A stretch of DNA of 5,917 bases, taken from contig JAAZGG010000175.1 in assembly GCA_012511355.1 (NCBI GenBank), positions 1 to 5,917 on the forward strand, written 5' to 3'. The translations under genes were made by a program, and so were the position numbers. Below, piece after piece: positions 1-5,058 of this stretch. Below the pieces are notes generated by a model that was not told the DNA's origin, did not search any database, and saw only the letters and a program-made list of their open reading frames with translations. Each line of letters begins with the position of its first letter. Position 1 is the first letter of the stretch. This DNA is from a bacterium. GTDB taxonomy: Bacteria; Bacillota_I; Bacilli_A; RFN20; UBA1709.

Positions 1-66
1 CTTGGTTAGTAAAACACCATATAAATCATATAAGCAATTGATACGTTCTGTTTCTCTAATATCCAT
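1..66 (-). CDS. ylxM: YlxM-family (UPF0122) putative DNA-binding/SRP-associated protein, N-terminal 22 codons only
   Basis: Only the first 22 codons are inside the window; the gene runs off the left edge. The ATG at 66-64 is preceded by AGAGG (76-72) with a 5-nt spacer, and this SD overlaps the TAG stop of the upstream membrane-protein gene. The visible peptide contains ERINCLYDLYGVLLTK, which matches the YlxM N-terminus as I remember it (ERxNxLxDxYxxLLT). In the family this segment precedes a sigma-70-region-4-like helix-turn-helix. YlxM is normally encoded next to ffh and ftsY and is thought to modulate signal recognition particle function; it is cytoplasmic. Its position downstream of ftsY fits, and ffh would be expected further left. 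The call rests on a short peptide plus synteny, so the family is likely but no domain can be verified. Confidence 0.8.
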   Translation of the reverse strand, partial: MDIRETERINCLYDLYGVLLTK

Positions 67-74
67 ATTAACCT

Positions 75-335
75 CTAAAAAAGTAAGTTGACTAAGAAGA
101 AAACGACGAAGAAAATGGCCACCATCTTATGAAAATAAGGGTCTTTCACCGCTGTCTTCCTAAAAGGTGCGGGATAATTTAAGAAGGCAAAAAAGACGGC
201 CATCACAAAGGCGATGACAAGAATAGCAAAAATCCCCGATACCCCTAACAAAGCCAAAACATAAGCTAGAACATATTGCAAAACCATTATGATTAACAGG
301 GTCACAAGAAAGCGGACCAAATTTACTCTCATCAT
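75..335 (-). CDS. Small hypothetical membrane protein, three predicted TM segments
   Basis: This 86-residue protein is not one I recognise. It is very hydrophobic. Predicted membrane segments are roughly residues 7-30, 33-53 and 71-86, the last running to the C-terminus. Basic residues cluster before TM1 (R3, R8) and in the loop between TM2 and TM3 (R59, K60, K64, K70). By the positive-inside rule this suggests a cytoplasmic N-terminus and loop, with the C-terminus outside. There is no signal-peptidase or lipoprotein motif. The start is ambiguous: ATG codons lie back to back at 335 and 332, with AAAAGGAG (348-341) 5 nt from the first and 8 nt from the second, giving 86 or 85 residues. It begins 2 nt after ftsY and ends 8 nt before ylxM, so it is almost certainly co-transcribed and probably translationally coupled. 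Its placement between two SRP-related genes is suggestive, but no function can be assigned. Confidence 0.8.
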   Translation of the reverse strand: MMRVNLVRFLVTLLIIMVLQYVLAYVLALLGVSGIFAILVIAFVMAVFFAFLNYPAPFRKTAVKDPYFHKMVAIFFVVFFLVNLLF

Positions 336-337
336 AC

Positions 338-1315
338 TTACTCCTTTTCTACCCCAACTAAAGCATTGAGGTATTGCAACAAATCAAATTCTTCTAAATC
401 ATCTAATTTTTCACCTAAGCCGATATAACGAACCGGAATCCCCAGTTGATCGCGAATGGCTAGAATAATGCCACCCTTACTTGTCCCATCCATCTTCGTT
501 AGAATAATACCGGTAATTCCTGTGGTCTCGGCAAAGGCTTTGGCTTGATAAACACCATTCTGACCAGTGGTCGCATCAATAACTAAAAAGATTTCCTGTG
601 GTCCTTTGGGAACCACTTTTTTAATAACTCTAATCATTTTAGCAGCTTCATTCATAAGATTGGTCTTAGTCTGTAAACGACCGGCGGTATCACAGATAAC
701 CACATCATAGCCTTCTTCTACCGCCTTTTTAACCCCATCATAAATAACCGATGATGGATCAGCATTAACTTCACCACTATGCAGCTTAACACCTACTCGA
801 GAAGCCCAAACTGCCAATTGCTCAACCGCTCCCGCCCTAAAGGTGTCGCCAGCAACCCATAAAATCTTATGGCCTTCTTTTTGAAGTTTATAACTCAGTT
901 TAGCGATACTAGTAGTCTTGCCAGAGCCATTGACCCCCATCATGACAATAACAGTTGGTCCTTGTTCGGCAAAATTAATTTTGGTTTCTAAATCTAAATC
1001 CCGAGAATAAGCGATAAACATCTTATCCACCAGAATCTCCATAATCAAACTAGGATCATTAATCTTTCTTAACCGTGCTTCACTTTTGACTTCTTCGACA
1101 ATTTCTAAAGCTAAACGAGCCCCAACATCAGCCTTAATCAAAAGTTCTTCTAAAGATTCAAAATACTCCTCATCAACCTTTCGATAACGCGAAAGAAGGG
1201 CGTTTATACGTCCTTTAAAGGTGTTCCTTGATTTATCAAGAGCCTGAACATATTTTTCATTCTGTTCAACTTTAGTACCTAATAATTTTTCTTTAATTTT
1301 AGAAAATATACCCAT
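338..1315 (-). CDS. ftsY: Signal recognition particle receptor FtsY (SRP GTPase)
   Basis: FtsY is the membrane-associated receptor for the signal recognition particle. It pairs with the homologous GTPase Ffh to deliver ribosome-nascent chain complexes to SecYEG. The 325-residue protein starts with a short amphipathic basic segment (MGIFSKIKEKLL), the likely membrane-targeting helix, and lacks the long acidic A domain of E. coli FtsY, as is usual in Gram-positives. An NG domain follows: a helical N domain at about 25-110, the P-loop GVNGSGKTT (127-135), DTFRAGA (157-163, usually DTFRAAA), DTAGR (209-213), TKMDG (273-277) and the closing GLGEKLDDLEEFD (299-311). All SRP-GTPase motifs are present, so it should be functional. 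The ATG at 1315 has AGGTG (1325-1321) 5 nt upstream, overlapping the rnc stop. In Bacillus smc lies between rnc and ftsY; here the gap is 8 nt. Confidence 0.97.
   Translation of the reverse strand: MGIFSKIKEKLLGTKVEQNEKYVQALDKSRNTFKGRINALLSRYRKVDEEYFESLEELLIKADVGARLALEIVEEVKSEARLRKINDPSLIMEILVDKMFIAYSRDLDLETKINFAEQGPTVIVMMGVNGSGKTTSIAKLSYKLQKEGHKILWVAGDTFRAGAVEQLAVWASRVGVKLHSGEVNADPSSVIYDGVKKAVEEGYDVVICDTAGRLQTKTNLMNEAAKMIRVIKKVVPKGPQEIFLVIDATTGQNGVYQAKAFAETTGITGIILTKMDGTSKGGIILAIRDQLGIPVRYIGLGEKLDDLEEFDLLQYLNALVGVEKE
341..348 (-). promoter_or_regulatory. Ribosome binding site for the 86-aa membrane protein, inside the end of ftsY
   Basis: AAAAGGAG lies in the last codons of ftsY (Lys-Glu followed by TAA) and serves the next gene. 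It is 5 nt from the ATG at 335 and 8 nt from the ATG at 332, so it does not settle which of the two adjacent ATGs is used. Confidence 0.7.
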
Positions 1316-1323
1316 AGCAACAC

Positions 1324-2022
1324 CTAATCCTTAGCCATCTTGCTTAGGGCATCTTTAGCCGCCGCTTGTTCAGCGGTTTTCTTACTTAAGCCATGGCCAT
1401 GTCCTAAAACCACATCATCTAATAAAACCTCAACATCAAATTCCGGCTGATTTGATGGGCCGGTTGTTGACACTGTCCGATAAGTGATACTCCGTTTCTT
1501 ATCCGCCTGCACCAATTCTTGAAGTTTAGTTTTCGGATCTTTTAAATCCAAAAAGTTTTCCATACCTTCTTCATTGATAAAATCGGAAAAAAGATGTAGA
1601 AGAATCTCCTCTGTTTTATCTAAACCTAAATCAAGATAACAAGCCGCCATCAAAGCCTCAAAAACATCCGAGAGTAAAGAAGCGCGTTTATGTCCTTGAT
1701 TTTTAGCCTCTCCTTGACCTAAGCGAATATAACTACCTAGATTTATCTCTTTAGCAATACTTGCTGGCGTTTCCGTTCTCACTAAGTTCGCCCTTAAAGG
1801 AGAAAGGTCTCCTTCGTTCATTGCTGGATATTTAAAGTAAATATAACGAGTGATAATCAACTGAATAACAGCATCACCCATAAATTCTAGACGCTGATAA
1901 TTCTCAACATGCCTACGCGCCTCATTGACATAGGAAGGATGCGTTAAAGCTTGGCTGTATAAGCGGGTATTTTTAGTTTGAACACCTAATTTAGCCAATA
2001 ATTCTTTTAAGGGTCTAGCCAT
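1324..2022 (-). CDS. rnc: Ribonuclease III
   Basis: RNase III is a homodimeric Mg-dependent endonuclease that cuts double-stranded RNA, processing rRNA precursors and structured mRNAs in the cytoplasm. The 232-residue length is normal. The endonuclease domain (about 5-155) has the signature YQRLEFMGDAV (42-52), EGDLS (70-74) and SDVFEA (118-123). By alignment from memory with E. coli, the acidic metal ligands are E46, D50, D119 and E122, with E70 matching E65. The first acidic residue of the usual NERLEF signature (E38 in E. coli) is Gln43 here, a variant also known from Dicer-type enzymes. A dsRNA-binding domain follows (about 162-230) with DPKTKLQELVQ and the C-terminal KKTAEQAAAKDAL. The ATG at 2022 lies inside plsX (8-nt overlap), with a strong SD GGGGAGG at 2038-2032 and a 9-nt spacer, implying translational coupling. 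Confidence 0.97.
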   Translation of the reverse strand: MARPLKELLAKLGVQTKNTRLYSQALTHPSYVNEARRHVENYQRLEFMGDAVIQLIITRYIYFKYPAMNEGDLSPLRANLVRTETPASIAKEINLGSYIRLGQGEAKNQGHKRASLLSDVFEALMAACYLDLGLDKTEEILLHLFSDFINEEGMENFLDLKDPKTKLQELVQADKKRSITYRTVSTTGPSNQPEFDVEVLLDDVVLGHGHGLSKKTAEQAAAKDALSKMAKD

Positions 2023-2992
2023 TCTTCATCGCCTCCCCTATCTGTTCAACCACTTGTCCTTTAATAAGTTCATAAGTTAAGCGTATAGCATGGTAAAAAG
2101 TAAGCGCATCACTATTACCATGAGCTTTTACGGCTACGCCGTTAACACCGACTAAAAGGCCACCACCATATTGTTTATAATCTAACTTTTCAGCAAAACC
2201 CGCTAAGGCCGAACGCGTAAGTAAATAACCCATCTTCGTCTTTTTGCTCTTCATAAAAGCCTCTTTAAGCAATCTTTTAACTAAGGAAAGAGAACCTTCT
2301 AAAGTTTTTAATAAAATATTGCCGGCATAGCCATCACAAACTATAACATCGGCCTTTCCACTTAAAACATCGCGGGCCTCTAAATTGCCACAGAAATTGA
2401 GTTTCTCTTCTTTCTTTAGGATTTGATAAGCCTCTTTTCCTACAGGTGAGCCCTTATTTTCTTCGCTACCATTGGATAAAAGATAGACCTTTGGATTTGG
2501 ACGTTGCCATATTTTTTCAGCAAAAACATTGCCCATCTTGGCAAATTGGACTAAATGTTCAGGTGTGTTTTCATTATTTGCCCCTAAATCTAAAACTACG
2601 ACACCCTTACCATCCTCAGTAGGAAAAGGCGACATATAAGCCCCGCGAACAATCCCAGGTATCATTTTTAATTTTATTGTCGCCCCAGTTAAAAAAGCCG
2701 CCGTGCTGCCAGCCGTACAAATACCAGCACAAGTTTTATTAACTACTAAATCTAATGCTTTTAACATTGAACTTTCTTTTCGTCTTAATACTTCTAAAGC
2801 GCCATCTTCCATTCCCATTACATCTTTGGCATCAATGATGGTTGCGACACTGGAAATTTCTTCTAGTTCACTGGCCTTACCGACCACATACAATTCAACA
2901 TCTTTGTAAGTTGCTTGGAATTTTTTCACTGCCTCAACTACCATCGCGCTACCGGCATCACTGCCCATAGCATCAATTGCTATCTTGATCAT
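2015..2992 (-). CDS. plsX: Phosphate acyltransferase PlsX (acyl-ACP:phosphate transacylase)
   Basis: PlsX reversibly converts acyl-ACP and phosphate to acyl-phosphate, the donor used by PlsY to acylate glycerol-3-phosphate at the start of phospholipid synthesis. It is a soluble, peripherally membrane-bound enzyme. The 325-residue protein is full length. Family landmarks in order: IAIDAMGSDAG (4-14), VMGMEDGALEVLRRKESSM (58-76), CTAGSTAAFL (92-101), LDLGANNENTPEHLVQFAKMG (134-154), GSEENKG (175-181), NFCGNLEARDVL (199-210), CDGYAGNILLKTLEG (219-233) and GVNGVAVKAHGNSD (282-295). The N-terminal motifs depart from the form I remember: MGSD for MGGD, and TAGSTA for SAGNTG. The C-terminal half is close to consensus. 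The ATG at 2992 has AAGGGGGG 6 nt upstream. It follows recG after 36 nt, without the fapR found there in Bacillus, and overlaps rnc by 8 nt without fabD, fabG or acpP between. Confidence 0.95.
   Translation of the reverse strand: MIKIAIDAMGSDAGSAMVVEAVKKFQATYKDVELYVVGKASELEEISSVATIIDAKDVMGMEDGALEVLRRKESSMLKALDLVVNKTCAGICTAGSTAAFLTGATIKLKMIPGIVRGAYMSPFPTEDGKGVVVLDLGANNENTPEHLVQFAKMGNVFAEKIWQRPNPKVYLLSNGSEENKGSPVGKEAYQILKKEEKLNFCGNLEARDVLSGKADVIVCDGYAGNILLKTLEGSLSLVKRLLKEAFMKSKKTKMGYLLTRSALAGFAEKLDYKQYGGGLLVGVNGVAVKAHGNSDALTFYHAIRLTYELIKGQVVEQIGEAMKNG
2032..2038 (-). promoter_or_regulatory. Ribosome binding site for rnc within the plsX coding region
   Basis: GGGGAGG lies 9 nt upstream of the rnc ATG and within the final codons of plsX. 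Because rnc begins before plsX terminates (TAG at 2017-2015), ribosomes finishing plsX reach the rnc start directly. This SD supports the ATG at 2022 over any later start. Confidence 0.75.
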
Positions 2993-2998
2993 TTATAT

Positions 2999-3006
2999 CC
3001 CCCCTT
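2999..3006 (-). promoter_or_regulatory. Ribosome binding site of plsX (G-run)
   Basis: AAGGGGGG lies 6 nt upstream of the plsX ATG. The run of six G replaces the usual GGAGG core. It is still able to pair with the anti-SD through G-U wobble, and its position fixes the start at 2992. Confidence 0.65.
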
Positions 3007-3028
3007 ATCATTCTAAACTTAACATAAA

Positions 3029-4708
3029 TCAAAGCTTTTTACTACTACAATAAGCAATGATTTGCTTATTTTCTGGTAAACTTGCCTCCTTGAGAATTAA
3101 TTTCGCATCATCACGAGCGATTTCTAAAATCCTTAAATCTTCATGGATATCAGCTAAAACTAGATCAGGAATCCCGCTCTGTCTAGTTCCAACCACATCT
3201 CCCGGTCCTCGGTTGGCTAAATCAAAACGAGCGATTTCAAAACCATCGTCGTGATCAACTAAATAATTTAAACGCTTAAGCGCTTGTTCATCTGCACTGC
3301 TGCAAAGCAAATAACAACTGGCCTTTTGGCCAGCTCGGCCTATCCTTCCACGCAATTGGTGTAAGGCGGCTAGCCCAAAACTTTGAGCATCATAAATTAT
3401 CATCATTGAAGCCTCTTTAACATCAATCCCCACTTCAATCACCGTGGTTGCTACTAAAACACCCAGCTCGCCTCTTTGAAAGGCCAGCATTGTCTTTTCT
3501 TTTTCACTATCCCCCATCTTGCCATGAACAAGACCGAGTCTGACACGATCCTTAAAATATTTAGTAAGGCCCTCATAAACATCATTGACATTCCGACGAC
3601 TGCTATCTTCATCTTCAATCAATGGGCAGACGATAAAGACGCGTTCATTTCTACTAACCCTTTCTTCAATCTCCCCTAGTAGAGTTTTAATGGAGTTACC
3701 TTTTAAAACCTTAGTTACTACGTCCCGCTTCCGATTAGGAAAAGAATGCAGCGTTGAAATATCCATATCTCCATACAAGGTGATAGCTAGACTTCTAGGA
3801 ATAGGGGTGGCCGACATCATTAGTAGTTCAACATCTTGACCTTTATCTTTTAAAAGTTGTCTTTGCTTAACTCCAAAGCGATGTTGCTCATCAATGACCG
3901 CAAGACCTAGTTTTTGATAACTGACTCCTTCTTGAATTAAGGCGTGAGTTCCTACCACAATATCAATCTCACCACTGCTGATTTTGGCTAAAACCTCTCT
4001 TTTTTCCTTGGCCGTAAGCGAAGCCACAAGCAGGGCAATGCTTATAGGATAATCCTTTAAAAACTCACTTAAAAACTTGTAATGTTGACGGGCTAAAATA
4101 TCCGTTGGAGCCATTAAAACACCTTGATAGCCTGCGCTATAATTAGCTACTAGGCCTAGGCTTGCTACTAGTGTTTTTCCTGAGCCAACATCTCCTTGTA
4201 ACATACGATACATAAGCCCGGGTTTTTCTAAGTCTGTAACAATCTCTTCAAGGGCGAATTTCTGATCATCTGTTAAGATAAAGCCACTACCATCAATCAC
4301 CCGAGAAACAAGCTTATTATCCACCGACTTTGAAGAAGAAAAAGTACCGGCTTTTTGGGATGATTTTAGTATTTGCAATTTTAGAGAATACACCAGTAGT
4401 TCTTCGTATTTTAAATACCTTAAAGCCTGCTTTAAACTCTCTTCATCATTAGAAAAATGAATGTCATTATAGGCCTTCAAACGAGAACCTAAACGATACT
4501 TTTCTTTGAACTTAGAAGGGATAATTTCTTCTAGTTTTCCCTCTTTAAGAAGTGCTTGAAAACAGAGGTTTAATAGCAACTGAAATTCATAATTTGTAAT
4601 GCCTTCTGGCAAGCGATAAATGGCTTTGATTTTAAGCTTATCTAAGTCTTTAGTTTGTAATTCTATTAGGTTTATTTCCTTACGATAATGGTTGTATTTA
4701 CCAACCAC
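3029..4708 (-). CDS. recG: RecG C-terminal fragment: rest of wedge plus both helicase domains, 559 residues
   Basis: This is the downstream piece of recG, taken from the GTG at 4708, nine sense codons after the TAG. Residues 1-20 complete the OB fold. Helicase motifs follow: LTDDQKFAL (145-153), Walker A GDVGSGKT (172-179), APTDILARQH (200-209), the DEAH-type box DEQH (273-276), SATPIPR (299-305), TTVIEVGIDV (421-430), QLRGRIGRAG (451-460) and the RecG-specific GPGDVVGTRQSG (501-512) that couples ATPase to translocation. All catalytic residues are present, so an ATPase core could be made if translation re-initiates. The GTG has an SD-like GAGG (4717-4714) with a 5-nt spacer. Without an intact wedge, junction unwinding should be impaired. 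It ends in TGA, 36 nt before plsX. The start is uncertain. Confidence 0.75.
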   Translation of the reverse strand: MVGKYNHYRKEINLIELQTKDLDKLKIKAIYRLPEGITNYEFQLLLNLCFQALLKEGKLEEIIPSKFKEKYRLGSRLKAYNDIHFSNDEESLKQALRYLKYEELLVYSLKLQILKSSQKAGTFSSSKSVDNKLVSRVIDGSGFILTDDQKFALEEIVTDLEKPGLMYRMLQGDVGSGKTLVASLGLVANYSAGYQGVLMAPTDILARQHYKFLSEFLKDYPISIALLVASLTAKEKREVLAKISSGEIDIVVGTHALIQEGVSYQKLGLAVIDEQHRFGVKQRQLLKDKGQDVELLMMSATPIPRSLAITLYGDMDISTLHSFPNRKRDVVTKVLKGNSIKTLLGEIEERVSRNERVFIVCPLIEDEDSSRRNVNDVYEGLTKYFKDRVRLGLVHGKMGDSEKEKTMLAFQRGELGVLVATTVIEVGIDVKEASMMIIYDAQSFGLAALHQLRGRIGRAGQKASCYLLCSSADEQALKRLNYLVDHDDGFEIARFDLANRGPGDVVGTRQSGIPDLVLADIHEDLRILEIARDDAKLILKEASLPENKQIIAYCSSKKL

Positions 4709-4717
4709 TAAAACCTC
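4709..4717 (-). promoter_or_regulatory. SD-like sequence before a possible re-initiation GTG in recG
   Basis: GAGG at 4717-4714 followed by a 5-nt spacer precedes the in-frame GTG at 4708, 27 nt after the premature TAG. The spacing suits a start site and the distance is short enough for termination-reinitiation. It may be chance, since these bases also encode the conserved-looking Asp-Glu-Val of the OB fold. Confidence 0.3.
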
Positions 4718-4735
4718 GTCCCCATACTTAATTGT

Positions 4736-4738
4736 CTA
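4736..4738 (-). other. recG: Premature in-frame amber codon in recG
   Basis: TAG is codon 95 of recG, between GAA (Glu) and ACA (Thr), and the frame is unchanged on either side. TAG is also the terminal codon of plsX, rnc and the 86-aa gene, so it works as a genuine stop in this genome and general reassignment is unlikely. Confidence 0.9.
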
Positions 4739-5020
4739 TTCTAAATAATCGCGATTAAAACAAATGATATCATATTCATTCTCATCATAAATAAGAGTGA
4801 ATTTAAATAGACTTTTATTACGCCCAAAACGCACAACTCTTTCTTTGCGCTTAACTTCTCCTTTGATGACCACCTTTAAATCATGTTGTTCTTTTCCTAG
4901 TGGTGTTAGATTATAACGATTGTAAGTACGCGGAAAATAGGAAACAACATCAAAGGGATTTTCAAGTTCTAATTCTTTTAAATAAGCCTGTCGCTTAGGC
5001 GTTAACTTAAAGGGAAACAT
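4736..5020 (-). CDS. recG: RecG N-terminal fragment (start of the wedge domain), 94 residues
   Basis: This is the upstream piece of the interrupted recG. It contains the helical N-terminal segment (KLTPKRQAYLKELELENP, then DVVSYFPRTYNRY, corresponding to the usual LLxxFPRxYxxR) and the first strands of the OB-fold wedge (about 45-92) ending at ICFNRDYLE. Translation starts from a strong SD and would stop at the TAG at 4738-4736. Alone it has no ATPase motif and only part of the OB fold, so a stable functional product is unlikely unless it associates with the downstream fragment. Confidence 0.7.
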   Translation of the reverse strand: MFPFKLTPKRQAYLKELELENPFDVVSYFPRTYNRYNLTPLGKEQHDLKVVIKGEVKRKERVVRFGRNKSLFKFTLIYDENEYDIICFNRDYLE

Positions 5021-5025
5021 ACTCT

Positions 5026-5031
5026 CTCCTT
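5026..5031 (-). promoter_or_regulatory. Ribosome binding site of recG, directly after the terminator-like hairpin
   Basis: AAGGAG sits 5 nt upstream of the recG ATG at 5020 and begins 3 nt after the U-tract of the upstream hairpin. It supports the short N-terminus (MFPFKLTP). Any transcript that starts within recG's own leader would have almost no room for a promoter downstream of the hairpin. Confidence 0.75.
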
Positions 5032-5034
5032 AAC

Positions 5035-5058
5035 AAAAAAGGGCGCTGGCCCTTTCTT
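5035..5058 (-). terminator. Intrinsic terminator-like hairpin between fakA and recG
   Basis: On the minus strand, AAAGGGC (5055-5049) and GCCCTTT (5044-5038) form a perfect 7-bp stem with a 4-nt CAGC loop. The following bases complete a run of six T (5040-5035). The stem can extend with a G-U and two A-U pairs to 5058. It begins just after the fakA TAA (5061-5059). On the opposite strand the same hairpin is followed by a T-rich stretch (TTTCTTTT), so it could work in both directions. The stem is short with four G-C pairs, so termination may be partial. Genes downstream have the same orientation and no visible promoter in the gap, which suggests attenuation or a promoter inside fakA. Confidence 0.65.

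Larger units (their letters stand above)
3029..5020 (-). pseudogene. recG: recG, ATP-dependent DNA helicase, interrupted by an in-frame TAG
   Basis: RecG is the monomeric superfamily 2 helicase that remodels stalled replication forks and drives branch migration of Holliday junctions. Read as one frame, this locus has 664 codons including the terminal TGA, close to the 670-690 usual for RecG. Codon 95 is TAG (4738-4736). The sequence on both sides is in the same frame and reads continuously as RecG: FNRDYLE, stop, then TIKYGDEVLVVGKYN, so no indel is involved. No second stop occurs in the 568 sense codons after the TAG, and the helicase motifs are intact, which argues against long decay. The stop position is often Lys or Gln in the family as I recall it, and one base change (AAG or CAG to TAG) would explain it. 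Possible readings are a recent nonsense mutation, a sequencing error, amber suppression, or expression as two pieces. The start ATG has AAGGAG (5031-5026) 5 nt upstream. Confidence 0.85.

Noticed and set aside
2993..3028. Promoter or FapR operator between recG and plsX
   Set aside because: The 36-nt gap has no convincing -35/-10 pair with correct spacing and no match to the FapR palindrome that I recall.
3025..3031. Mycoplasma-type code with TGA read as Trp, extending recG past 3029
   Set aside because: Trp in fakA, plsX and ftsY is encoded by TGG (four cases) and no gene has an internal TGA. Reading through would add only a few residues before another stop.
3318..3333. Perfect 6-bp inverted repeat with a TTTT loop (CTGGCC/GGCCAG)
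   Set aside because: It lies inside the conserved helicase coding region (GQKAS), is not followed by a T-run, and is most simply a codon-level coincidence.
3057..3839. Open frames on the plus strand opposite recG (and others at 2703-2909 and 5278-5505)
   Set aside because: All are antisense to well-supported genes, have no SD or recognisable motifs, and show low-complexity shadow composition.
4140..4175. Short repeat and palindrome (GCTACTA twice, CTAGGCCTAG) in recG
   Set aside because: It encodes LVASLGLVA within the helix after Walker A. The repeat follows from the repetitive residues, with no sign of a functional element.
4736..4738. Reassignment of TAG to an amino acid in this organism
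   Set aside because: plsX, rnc and the 86-aa gene all end in TAG at sensible family lengths and next to the SD or start of the following gene, so TAG terminates here.
4709..4738. A frameshift as the cause of the recG split
   Set aside because: The distance between the two pieces is a multiple of three and the nine intervening codons (TIKYGDEVL) are good RecG sequence in the same frame.
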